NCBI GenBank assembly: GCA_019137255.1
Contig: WPDH01000105.1
Location: 1 to 26,082 of the forward strand
Direction of reading: 5' to 3'
Source of the DNA: Corinectria fuckeliana
Taxonomy: Eukaryota; Ascomycota; Sordariomycetes; Hypocreales; Nectriaceae
Length of the DNA stretch: 26,082 nt
The notes beneath the pieces are model-generated. The model saw only the letters and a program-made list of their open reading frames with translations. It ran no database searches and was not told where the DNA came from. Position numbers and translations under genes: made by a program. Of this stretch, positions 10,401 to 19,773 are shown piece by piece; within the stretch, counting starts at the first letter, position 1, and the number at the start of each line of letters is the position of its first letter.

Positions 10401-11139
10401 CCATCACAAGGTCAGTGCACCAGAATAGCAGCAGCTCAGCCATCTCGTACCTTATACTTTGCCTGACATAGCTCCGAAAGCCGAGCGGAGGTGTAACAAT
10501 GAGTGTTCAGAAGAGTAGCATTGTCCACGCGGTAGCCTTCATGGACATACTCATGATGATCACTGAACCACAACTTCTCTTGAAGCTTGACATAATTCTC
10601 AGTGGTGAGGAATCCTTGTGCCCGGTTGATGTTTTTCAAGCCAAGCTTGTCAGCAAGTTCGCCTTCAATGTACTAAATGGAGTTAGTGGTGAAGTCGGCA
10701 TAGTGATCATCTGCGAGAGGTTGATGTAGCTTACAGGGGCCATTGAGCCAGTGATCTCCTTAGGTATGGTTTGGTGGTTCTTTCGTTGCCAGTTGCTATA
10801 GAACCAACGCATCTTGTTTCGAACACTGTCAGTAGTCGGGAGCTGATTCTCCTTGTCTAACTTGCCAACTGTCCCGAGGGCCATACACTCAGCGAAATGT
10901 TTCATCACTTGCATGTCTCGGGGATCAGAGCGGCCAAATTCCTTCTCATACCTAGAGTCTATTAGGCGAGTTGCTCAGGGCAAACTGGGGGCATTGTGTA
11001 CTGACTGTTCCCAGAGTTCCAGGTCTCTGTCATAGAACAACTGGCTTTTTGGCCTGAGTTTTCAGGGCACAACATAAGGGCTGATTGCACTCCGGTCGCT
11101 GCTGAATCCTCTCTTCTTAGCTAAAGCAAGGATGCCCAT
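7442..11139 (-). pseudogene. DUF3435 tyrosine recombinase with chromodomain tail, broken
   Basis: Six exons, read on the minus strand: 11139-10735, 10672-10451, 10397-10306, 10250-9889, 9842-9170, 9101-7442. The five introns (62, 53, 55, 46 and 68 nt) have GT..AG ends, and all phases agree over 1138 codons. The protein resembles DUF3435 (FluG-type) tyrosine recombinases, the family that includes Starship captains. Seen: a catalytic-type Arg in TSARLSEL (199), an HxxR box MHCPRRE (His349), a later RRSYLG where relatives as I recall them have GHYLG, a basic coiled stretch near 450-490, a Cys/His-rich region from about 600 to 715, an NLS-like KKRKL, a long acidic linker, and two chromodomain units (about 1025-1085 with YLVKWKGF, 1099-1137 with YFVRWKGRP). 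Twelve in-frame stops break it: TGA at 11062 and 10975, TAR at 9598, 8972, 8825, 8705, 8612, 8561, 8189, 8048, 7835 and 7562. No frameshift is seen. Start ATG 11139 sits in GCCACTATGG. A Starship origin is possible but no element ends were found. Confidence 0.85.
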
Positions 11140-11358
11140 AGTGGCCTTGTTTAGTGATAGGTTGAGTAGAATGTAAGTATAACCTTAGGAAGTGGTGATA
11201 GGGAAAGGCACGGGATGATAGTTTGAAGTCAACGGCTGATGGTAAAAAGTCTCTCGTACAGCTGGTTGAATAAGGGTTGCCCAGGCTTTTATGTTTATTC
11301 TTGAGCTATAGTGAGAAGGCAGACTTAGACAAGATGTCCCTCTATCCAGCACGTCGCA

Positions 11359-11430
11359 GGAGGGGATGCAGGGTTGTCGAATTCGAACCCTCCCCTAACC
11401 CCTGCCCACAACGGTGGGGCTGCATCCTCC
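11359..11430. repeat. Nested inverted repeat upstream of the recombinase
   Basis: ggaggggatgcag (11359-11371) pairs imperfectly with ctgcatcctcc (11420-11430). Inside lies a second near-palindrome, gggttgtcgaattcgaaccc (11371-11390). Read on the minus strand the inner part resembles a tRNA T-arm/B-box (GGTTCGAATTC), but no A-box or anticodon arm fits. It sits 220 nt ahead of the start of the DUF3435 gene. Confidence 0.6.
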
Positions 11431-12212
11431 TAGGATCCCGCTGAACCGGAAGCTGCCCGAGCTCACCCGAGCAGAGACGGAGCCGGCCCTGAGCTCGCCT
11501 GAGCTGGCCTGAGTAAAGCGGCGATGGATCACGTGCATGAAACGTCTAGATTTGTGGCGGATAACAGTATCAAGCCAGCAATAAGCAGTTGGATGGAAGT
11601 TTCCGACACGCCTAGCGGACCAAGCCATTCGCTCCCACATCGCCCACCGGTTCCTCAGTTTGAAGCCGTTCAAATGTCGGAAGAAGTCACATAAGTAGAA
11701 GGAGAAGACAGGTTCCAAAACCTCATCTGGACCCTTGAGGACCAGGCCGTAATATAGCAAGGCTGTCAAACTTAATGCGAATTAATCGCCAGTCTAGATT
11801 TCACGTAAGCCCGCCATAATTCGCAAATATTCACGTAAGCCCTCGACTGAGGCCATCCATTCAAGAAAAGCTTTATCATCCACTTGCAATCTTGCAAGCT
11901 GGCAAAGCAGCAGCAGCAAATGGTTCTCTGGCTTCTTTAGCTAAGGCAACTGCCGGAATATACTCTCACTGTTACATATTAGTCTGAAAGTCAGAGACAG
12001 CTTTTATTAGGGGTGAGGCATGCCTACATCATACCCTGAACGCTAATAATTGTCTCGTACCCAAGAGCATTGATCAAGTCGACCGGTATAGCCTTATACA
12101 CCGCGTTAGAGAACCCGATCTGTACGTTAAGGGAGATCTGTTGCTGCAGTTTCATCCCGTCCAGTTCATTACAAGAAACAGACTTCGTGGCTCTGATTCC
12201 TGTCCTGCACAC
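11395..12212 (-). pseudogene. Decayed two-exon gene of unknown function
   Basis: Two minus-strand coding stretches join through a 44-nt intron (12027-11984, gtaggc..ctgactttcag). The upstream exon (12212-12028) contains LQQQISLNVQIGF and IPVDLINALGYE. The downstream exon (11983-11395) runs LARLQVDDKAFLEWM, LVLKGPDEVLEPVFSFYL and RNRWAMWERMAWSARR. Three stops interrupt the downstream frame: TAG 11941-11943, TAG 11794-11796 and TAA 11782-11784. Each would be CAR if one C to T change were reversed. The final 35 codons are low-complexity and may not be coding. The frame can be extended upstream to ATG 12320, giving a hydrophobic start, but that crosses a TGA. I do not recognise the family. It lies in tandem with the DUF3435 gene, 256 nt upstream of its start. 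Confidence 0.55.
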
Positions 12213-12766
12213 TGTTGGCGCTGTGCTTCCTCACTCAGAAGGGGAAGGGAAAGCCGAAGACTGGGATGCAGGAGGAAAGTGGCAGGCGTAAAAGAAGGCA
12301 AACAAGGCAACCAAATACATGCGCAAAAGTGTACTTCTATCCGGGGATGGCTAGGGTATTTGTAACTGAAAGGGCTTGCTGCGTCTTTCCAAGATAACGT
12401 GATTCAGAGTCTGAATGTTGGTACTTTTCACCACCACATTGCTCCATCGGCGACTCTTTCCTGGATATGGCAGCTTGGGAGCCATCCAAAAGAAGAGGTG
12501 TGGCGCAAGGAACACCCGGAATAGGAATGGAAATAGGAGCGTAGGGGGTATCAGCTTTGATGGATCTTCCCGGGCAAGAACTCCGTCCAGTAGACATAGC
12601 CCGCCCGGCGGTGATGAAGCGCGGGTAGGTTCTCGACACGATATGCCCCAGTCAAGGAAGCTATGAGACAGGGGTATGAGGTTTAGCCCATCCATCCTTG
12701 CTTTGATACAACAAAAGCCAGGACGACCCACCCGCAAGCCGGCACCTCTGGGATGTTTTCAAGCTA
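12213..12766. other. No gene firmly supported
   Basis: Several overlapping minus-strand frames of 60-128 codons exist between 12337 and 12737. One of them (12639-12337) continues after a TAG into a hydrophobic stretch. They could be 5' exons of the decayed 12212-11395 gene. Competing frames and absent motifs prevent a call. Confidence 0.3.
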
Positions 12767-12812
12767 TGCTATATCGGGTGCTATATCGGGGTGCCAGTCT
12801 GACTGGCACCCC
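12767..12812. promoter_or_regulatory. Direct repeat plus perfect 11-bp palindrome
   Basis: A 12-bp direct repeat, tgctatatcggg, occurs back to back (12767-12778 and 12779-12790). It is followed by ggggtgccagt (12788-12798), a 3-nt spacer and the exact inverse actggcacccc (12802-12812). It lies 75 nt upstream of the ATG of the intact 12887 gene, so it may be a binding site for a dimeric regulator. It could also be the end or footprint of a mobile element. Confidence 0.55.
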
Positions 12813-12886
12813 AATTTGGCAAAAAAGAGCCTGGACCGCTGTGCCTTAGACTTGTCATCTCCTCACTACTCACCTCATACCTCAAG

Positions 12887-14350
12887 ATGCCTGCTATTCG
12901 TCGACGCCGTTTTAAATTTCGAGGTCCAGTACAAGACTACTCTATTTACTTGGAAGATCAAGTGATTGCTTCGACGAAACGCACCGCAGAGCTGGAAGAT
13001 GAACTGAGCCGAATCCGATGCCCTTCAGGAGAACAGAATTTACTCAAGCCATCAGATACCCACGACAAGCCAGAACTAAAGCTCCAAATAGAGACGCCGG
13101 AGACTCAAAAGCTCCACGACAAACAACCGAGAACGCCAGCCCCCAAAGCAACGTTGGAAGATGCAACAGTTGAGTTCCTGGCCCGGGCGCCGACCTGCGA
13201 ATCGGAATGGTCCAAGATGACGAGCGATGCCCAGCTATCCACACCAGACCAGATTATTGATGCTTTTCGCCTCCTCACTCTTGAGTCTCCCTTCATACGC
13301 TCCTCTGTTCCTTACACTGTATCAACAGCGACTGCTTGTATGACCATAAGAGCATACCAAGAACTTCAAGACGTCCTTCGACAGCATGCGACCAACTCGA
13401 CCCAATTACATAAGTACAGCATCCTACTGTTTTTCTGCATCTGTCTTGTAGCTCGAGAGGATGGGATGAGTGTCGAAGAAGTGGACAAGCTTATCGGGGC
13501 TTGTCTACCCGATCGCAAACAAGGAGACACCAGGAAATGTCCATGTGTCTTTTTCTCCTGCATTTTTGATCACATACCTAGGACCATGGAGGTGAGTCTG
13601 GTTTTTGTTTACTTCGCCTGGTGGATACTGAGTATATGAATAAGGTTGGATCGAGTCAACAAAGCCCTGAAAACAGATCTCAAGCAGATGGAGTATGAGC
13701 GCAGAGTTTTCATCGTTCAGACGCTTGTCAAGGAGCGTATGAGACGAAACACGCTCGCTGCCGGTCCGAGAGATAGCGGGCCTAGAGCGCCAACGCCTGC
13801 TTTCGGCTCAGGCTGGGCAGGCGAGACGTTCGATCCGAGAGCCAGCTTGTTGCGAGTGGACAATACTGGTCATCTACCATTCAGCGACCCCGCGACCGCT
13901 CAAGTTCCTCTTCAGACGGAGTCCTCAACCATGCAATTGCATGCTGCCGAACGTCCCCCACAAGCAAGGATCGCACAAGGAGACTTGCTAGATCTAAACA
14001 ATAGCGTTTCTCCTCGAGCGTTGGGATGCAGACCTCTAACAACATCGCAGAATCTTGTCAACATATTTCCTACCCGCGAGTACGGCTCGACCAAACTACA
14101 TCTGCTTCTTCAAGCTGCAGCTCAGCAAACTGACCCTATGTTTGCTGGAATGGACTATCATGTTAATGCTCGAGAATTCACGGCAGTAAGCGAGGCTTTC
14201 GTCCAAACGGGTGATCCAGGTGTCATGCTAGGGGTTCCCGAGCGGTCTATCGAACCTGTTCATAATTATCACAGTATAGCTGTAGGCTGGGAGATTGGGG
14301 AGAGTGGTATGGAGATGGTGAGGAGTATTGAGGAACTTTTCCCGTCTTGA
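12887..14350 (+). CDS. Hypothetical two-exon protein, apparently intact
   Basis: Exon 1 is 12887-13591 and exon 2 is 13685-14350, about 456 residues. The donor is GAG|gtgagt at 13592. The nearest acceptor (AAG 13644) puts the frame out, so I use ctcaag at 13684; cag at 13687 also keeps frame. The N-terminus is very basic (MPAIRRRRFKF) and is followed by a short heptad-like helix (KRTAELEDELSRIR, about 31-44). A Pro/Lys-rich linker follows, then a helical part around residues 115-220 with SILLFFCICLVAREDGMS. After the splice comes MEYERRVFIVQTLVKERMRR, a further helix, and a long Pro/Ser/Thr-rich tail ending in IEELFPS. No catalytic motif or known family is evident. The basic start plus helix is weakly reminiscent of a DNA-binding/dimerisation segment, but a bZIP pattern is not satisfied. 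No premature stop was found, unlike most neighbours. A palindrome and direct repeat lie just upstream. Confidence 0.55.
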
Positions 14351-14481
14351 GCATAAGTAGCTGCTTGAATTTATATTACTCGCGAAACTGTTATCAAAAT
14401 GAAAGTGATGTCGTCCCTTGTACCTCTCATCGCGACCTCTTCCTGCATTTGATAACCCCAGTAGGCGTTCCATTCCTTTCC

Positions 14482-14903
14482 TTAAATAACATTACCCTCT
14501 GAAGTCCGAAAGGCAACTGTAGTAGTTTGTCCATCAATAGAAACAACCATGCTCATCATGCCCACTGGAGTTCGAAGTGAATGTTCCGTTTCAAGTGTGA
14601 CTACCGATTTCATAATGCGAACAGATGGATTCCCGCTCCATGCCGTAATTATGTCTGCCTTATCAGTCAGCTTCGACCTATGATTGGCGGTTCTATATCA
14701 CTTACATGATCCTTGGATACTTAGTCCCAAAGTTGTTAATGTGGCCAAAGCTAATCATACTGGGTGCCCTTTGCGCTAATCTTGGTTCCGCTTTTGTCGG
14801 TCTTCCGAGGTAGAGGCTTTTTGCCAGTGAGATTTCGACCAGCTTCTTCGACAAGTTGTCCAGCTGTTGTAGACAGCTCAAAACGCTTAAAGGAGTCGCT
14901 CAT
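14482..14903 (-). CDS. Small two-exon hypothetical protein
   Basis: Exon 1 is 14903-14761 and exon 2 is 14692-14482, separated by a 68-nt intron (gtatga..tatag). Together they give 117 residues with matching phase. The start, AAGATGAGCGAC, has a favourable A at -3. The sequence begins MSDSFKRFELSTTAGQLVEE and continues through a basic linker (TGKKPLPRKTDK). It ends in a beta-rich part containing IITAWSGNPSVRIMKSVV and VVSIDGQTTTVAFRT. I do not recognise the family. After the TAA at 14482-14484 the same frame stays open for 36 further codons to TAA 14371, so that stop could be a recent CAA to TAA change. It converges with the 12887-14350 gene, 131 nt away. Confidence 0.5.
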
Positions 14904-15297
14904 CTTCCCCAAGTCGTCTCCCGGGATTCAACTGGAGAATGGAAATAGTATAGGAATGTTAGAAGATGATAGAATGCCGGAGAGATCGCATTCTTAGATA
15001 TAAACGGGAGGCTATGAGCGATATCACAAGGACCTTATGAGTTAGGAGTCATATGATCGGGTCTCGAAAATGTGGTTAATAACGATTTGGCAACGGATGA
15101 CCCACAGGGTAGGATGGATACTCTCAGTAAGCTTAGACAACAAGAAACGATGATTGCAATGAATAAAGGCTTCTCAGAGGCTTTATAGTGACAATAAACA
15201 TTAATTAAGAGACACTATAGCAACATCTGAATCGAATTTGGTTATCTAGATGTCGGAATTTGCTGTTAGACTAAGACGGGTATTCTTTGACACTATC
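14904..15297. other. No gene seen
   Basis: Balanced-composition sequence between two minus-strand small genes. All frames are short. It may hold the promoter of the 14903-14482 gene, but no TATA box or CCAAT box is obvious. Confidence 0.4.
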
Positions 15298-15444
15298 TCA
15301 CAGGTTTCTTATTTCAGTCTCGCCCTCAACATCGTCCATACATAAAGTCTTGTCTTCTTCCGGCTACGGTTGCGGCGGTGGTGGCGGTGGTGGCGGTGTA
15401 GCAGGCCGAGGCGGTGGTTGGACTCCATTACGTTTGTCTTCCAT
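15298..15444 (-). pseudogene. Proline-rich mini-ORF with one internal stop
   Basis: From ATG 15444 to TGA 15298-15300 a 48-codon frame reads a charged start, then a polyproline stretch (PPPRPATPPPPPPPPQP), then an acidic tail (EEDKTLCMDDVEGETEI). A TAG at 15364-15366 separates the proline run from the tail. Reverting it to CAG by one transition would leave a continuous frame. The proline run is written by a GGT/GGC-type microsatellite on the plus strand. It could be a last exon of a larger gene, or simple-sequence DNA that happens to be open. Confidence 0.3.
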
Positions 15445-16903
15445 ACTGAACCAGAGATGAATTCCGACTATGGATCAAAGCTGAGATAGCGGCGTTCGTG
15501 CGAGATTGTAATATCAGGATCTGACCACCAAGGACTATGAGCAGCGCGGTTGGTTCTCAGGTGCCTGAGGATGTTAAACGTATTACATTATCTATCGTGT
15601 CAATCGTGGTATTCAGAGAGTCGGCTAACTATGAATCAGGTCCCTGGTAGAGGTAGTCGTTAAGATAAATCAAGGTAAGGCAAGACAAGCTATCTCGTTA
15701 TCGGCAGTGAGAGAGGCGTGTTAAAGGTGAGAGCAAGTGGATAGAACTACCACTGACAGAGTCTGTTAGACTTCTCGCAGTATTTGGAGTTGTCGAGAAT
15801 GGGATTTATACACTCACACTAGCAGTTGCAGATGAGATAGCCCGGCATGGTTATGGTGGGTAAAGCCTTAAAGGGGAGGGCACTATTTTCATACTTATTG
15901 ACCGGCTGGATGAGTAAAAAAAGACATCATCGGGGGAGCTGAATGATAGCAATCAGGCCGAATCCCTTTGCATAAATATTAGCATGGGGGCCAGGAATAC
16001 ACAGTACCATCTTTCCTCTAATAGTCATGTTATTAACTACTTAATCACTATAAACATATCAGGCCTGTTTGTGCGGGTGTCCACCATTCGTCGACTCAGA
16101 GAAGATCTAAGCCTAGTTACATACATTTGTCCTCAATCTCATTCTTTCTGCGCTAACCTGCAGCAAAAATTCCAGGCGAACTGCACCGGTCACCCTAATT
16201 CCACTTAGGGGTAGGCCTTGACAAGGGAGCCATTAGCCATTTAGAAGCCCTTAATGCACTCTGGGGTTTTTATTATCTTAGCTATCTATATATCACTCCG
16301 CCCTCTAGCATGATAATAAGGCGGCTGGGCCGGGACAGCCGAGTTAGCTAGGATTAACACGACCTGCATGCACCAAGACTTATGAGCTGTCTTTCTATCA
16401 GCATGATCTGAGCCGGTGCTGAAAGAACGTGTTAGTTAGTCTTCCACTAGCCAATAATGCTCGCCGTCACTGACCTCTACGCTGTGAACATGTTAGCTAT
16501 TTGTTAGTTGTTTCCCTATTAAATCTGAGAAGATCCACGCCTTATTGCATGCAGGTTGGTCGCAATACCATACTTTCAGCGTTGATATGTAGCCACTGGC
16601 TCAGTGGGCTAAGATGAACTCAGTGACTTACATGTATTATATTAAATCTATTATCGTCGCTAACTCCCTGTGTTATATAGTTCCCGGCTAGAAAGCTTTA
16701 CTAAGCTTATACACACCTTGTGTGCATCTTATACTAAGAGATTTATATGGGTGAGTACTAATAACAAGTTGCTTACTTGGCAGCTAATTAAAAAAACCAA
16801 TAGCTGGTTAATTAACCTAGTTCTAAATGTTTATTTCACTTGCTTACATGCTTCTTATATTAGATATTAACTAATATGAAATATTAATAGAGGCTGGTAT
16901 AAG
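15445..16903. other. No gene seen; fades into AT-rich DNA
   Basis: Frames are short except for a 74-codon plus-strand frame at 15984-16208 that has no coding-like features. GC content falls after about 16600. A patch at 16320-16345 (ggctgggccgggacagcc) is locally GC-rich. No repeats or RNA genes were recognised. Confidence 0.4.
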
Positions 16904-17027
16904 CGTGCTATTATGTGCTAATCAGTGCTATTATACACTATTATGTATTATTATATACTACTCTGTACTATTGTGTGCTATTATGTACTATTCTTATATA
17001 CTATTACGTGCTATTACGCGCTATTAG
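16904..17027. repeat. Short degenerate tandem array (gtgctatta type)
   Basis: About eleven copies of a 10-13-bp unit, for example gtgctattat, gtactattat and cgtgctattac, follow one another with variable spacing. The array separates AT-rich sequence on the left from a more balanced segment on the right. Confidence 0.75.
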
Positions 17028-17237
17028 ATGCGGCAACCACCTGCTAACGAGTACTTTACCCCTCCTCCCGGGTTATATCGCTTGGAAAACAACCGTGACT
17101 TAACATCACGCTTAGAAGTCATGGCTTTACCATGTTCAGCCGAGGACGCGAACGTATTGATCGAGCTGTTACCATGCTCATTCTCAGCCGCGGATGCGGT
17201 AGCATCTATCACACGCACTGCAGCTTATATGCTATAA
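17028..17237 (+). CDS. Possible small ORF or exon
   Basis: A 69-codon frame starts at an ATG directly behind the tandem array. It reads MRQPPANEYFTPPPGLYRLE, then a helical, Ala/Leu-rich part (EDANVLIELLPC, AADAVASITRTAAYML). The composition is protein-like and clearly different from the flanks, but there is no homology that I recognise and no visible promoter or splice sites. It might be an exon remnant of a decayed gene. Confidence 0.25.
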   Translation: MRQPPANEYFTPPPGLYRLENNRDLTSRLEVMALPCSAEDANVLIELLPCSFSAADAVASITRTAAYML

Positions 17238-18035
17238 GATCCTGTGGTTAGAAGCCGGGTCAGTAAGTTCCACGCAATCAGCCATCCTATTAAATCACCA
17301 GTTGGGCTCGAGTTTTTAGTATAGAACAGTTAGGTCAGAGAGGTCTGGTACCCTTCTCCCGTCTTCTTCAGATTGGTGGACTAAATACCAAATAGGATAT
17401 TCGCTGTGTCCTAAAAGATATGCTAGGTAGACCTCACTTAGGACTTATCAAAATATATAGTGATGCACTGCCTTCTGATTACGCCTTTCGCCTTTATAAC
17501 GGTTCCGCTAAGGGATTTTATACGCTTATCATTTAACTATAGAGTCCAGACATGATTATTTGCTTTTACGAGAGGTTAGAAAAAATGTTTATTAAACCTA
17601 AGATAGAGAAGTCTAGAAGAACAGGCCTTCTCGCAACACTAAGGTCCGGCTTGGATTAGAAAGGCATAAATTCGAATATTACAAAAATAAAGCTCGGCGG
17701 ATTGTAAGATTATTAAAAACATTCAAGTTGCCACATTCTTACCAGTCATAGGGTTCTAATATGCAAGAGTTACACATGGTCATTCAGTCTATCTTAACAG
17801 GTATGGTTGCGACTGTCGCTAACCTTGCATAGGGCACAGATCAACTCGAAAACTAAAGATACCACATTCATCAAGCTACATTCGACAATTAGGCCTGTAA
17901 ACATCCGCATGGTGTGTGATCGCGTTGACCCCGCGTGGACACCTATCTCTTGTGCCTACTGATATTCCAACTTGCAGGTACTTGAACGGAAAGAATCAGT
18001 ACAGGATTTCTCTGTCTTCAGAAGTTGCGCAACCA
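17238..18035. other. No gene seen; upstream region of the 18290 relic
   Basis: Moderately AT-rich sequence without long frames. Its right end becomes promoter-like before the TATA box at 18036. Confidence 0.4.
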
Positions 18036-18044
18036 TATAAAAGG
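18036..18044 (+). promoter_or_regulatory. TATA box of the decayed 18290 gene
   Basis: TATAAAAGG is followed by a pyrimidine-rich leader with many short ctc, tct and cac motifs through about 18285. It ends in ctcacaATAGCTACTAGC, where the ATA is probably a mutated ATG start. The spacing to the proposed start is about 245 nt, long but acceptable for a fungal leader. Confidence 0.45.
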
Positions 18045-18970
18045 CTTGCGATCGTCCACATTAGCTGTCCAGGCACCACATAGTCTTACTTTCCACAAGT
18101 CTCTATAACGCTCAGTTTATATCTTTGCTCACCTCTGATTATTTCTAACGCCTATAACCCCTAGCAACCATCAGCTCTACCAGGCTTACTTAGCACCTAT
18201 CTTCTCGCTCCTAGATACAAGATACAGCAAGCCACAAACCTTTAACCTCTTCTTAACCCTGCTCTAACCAGAGAAAACAACCGCTCACAATAGCTACTAG
18301 CGACGCTATTACTATAGTGCCTATCCCTAGTCTTTAGCGGCCCTTCACTAAGGACGACATAAAGGAGTCTACCACTATATAAGTCTAGCTCTCTACCCTT
18401 CTCTCTCTTCACATATTACTAGGTCTATATGCTAACCTAATATTTATAATTAAAGGTATAACAGTACTCTGCGCATCCAGGCTAAAATGCATATTAATAT
18501 AGGTTATATTAAAAAACTAGTAAATATTATTACTTGTTATTACTAGCTTAGGATATTTAGCTTTCGCTTAGTTTATTAATATAATCTTATTATAAAGAAT
18601 ACAGTTAGGCTTAAGTTAGACCTTAAGGTTATACCTAGCAAATAAAACAAGACTACTTTAATTAACTCTCTTAATTTTTATAGTATATATAAAGTTATTT
18701 TTAAGTTTATCCCTAAACAAAACCAGCTTGTTTCTTTTAAGTTTAGTAAGAGTCTATCACTAGTCTCTATAAGTGATATAAATAATAGATTTATTTAAAA
18801 CTTTACTAGCTATCTTACTAAGAACACTCTAGCTAATATGTTCACACTTAAGGTTATTTATCCAGCTAAAGAGGGCTAGCTAAATAAATACACTATAAAG
18901 GTTAAGATAGACAAATTTAGTATAGTTATCCTGCTTAAGTCTATAGTGGATACTATAAAGCTTATTACTA

Positions 18971-19028
18971 AGTCCCCCCCCCCCACTTATAGACTGCCCC
19001 CTCTTTTAGACCACCTTTTCTACTAAAA
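18971..19028 (+). repeat. Left terminal inverted repeat
   Basis: Begins AGT, eleven C, ACTTAT and ends near TAGACCACC and a T-run before AAAA. More T/A substitutions than the right copy. Confidence 0.88.
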
Positions 19029-19715
19029 CACTAATACTTTAGAATTTTATATTAAATTAGATTAGTTACTAAAAATAGTAAGAAGTTAACTATATATTCT
19101 TTAAATATAAAAAAAACTATCTTTAAGATTTTAGGATTTTTTACTTTAGAATAAGCTAATAATAAGAAAGAGAAAATTAGTTAAGATTTACTAGTAGTTT
19201 ACTAGTAAGTCTTAACAGAAATTTATTAGTGCTAATTTTTAAAAATAGATAATAAAAATCTTTTAAAAATCTTATAATTTTATACTAAAATCTAGTATTA
19301 TAAAAGTAGTTTCTTTTTAAAGATAATCTTTAAAATTAAAAAGTTATTAAAGAATATCTTTAAAATAATTCTTTAAAAAATAGAATTTAGCTTTTTTTTA
19401 AATATAACTTATAATAATTAGAAAAAGATTTATTAGGATTTTTTGTTAGTATTATATTTATTCTTCAAAGCTAAAAATATTTTTATAATATTAAAAAATA
19501 TTTTTTATTACTTAAAAAACTAACTTTTAAGTTACTTAAGAAATTATATATAAAATTTTAATACTTACTTAAGTATTTATTTAAGAGCTAAAACTACTAT
19601 AAAATCTAACTTTATATATTTCTTTTATAAGATTATATAAAGTTCTAATTAGTTTTAAATTATTAAGTTATCTTATCTATAGCTTAACTTATTATTAAAT
19701 CTTTAAATATATGCA

Positions 19716-19773
19716 TTTTGGTGAAAAAGGTGGTCTAGAAGGGGGGGCGGTCCATAAGTGGGGGGGGGGGACT
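19716..19773 (-). repeat. Right terminal inverted repeat
   Basis: The inverse of the left repeat, ending ..ATAAGT, eleven G, ACT. It retains more C and G positions and is probably closer to the ancestral end. Confidence 0.88.

Larger units (their letters stand above)
18971..19773. mobile_element. 803-bp TIR element with TA target duplication
   Basis: The ends are 58-bp inverted repeats starting AGT followed by eleven C and ACTTAT, 51 of 58 positions matching. TA precedes the left end (18969-18970) and follows the right end (19774-19775). A TA duplication is the signature of the Tc1/mariner/pogo superfamily. The interior is AT-rich with no usable frame, so it is either a MITE or an internally deleted, RIP-decayed copy that would need transposase from elsewhere. 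Six of seven TIR mismatches have T or A in the left repeat where the right repeat has C or G. It interrupts a coding frame. Confidence 0.85.

Noticed and set aside
11340..11440. tRNA gene on the minus strand suggested by a B-box-like GGTTCGAATTC
   Set aside because: No A-box, anticodon arm or proper 7-bp acceptor stem can be folded; treated as an inverted repeat.
13646..13684. Exon 2 of the 12887 gene starting at the first AG (13644)
   Set aside because: That acceptor puts the downstream frame out of phase and leads quickly to a stop; later acceptors at 13684 or 13687 keep the frame.
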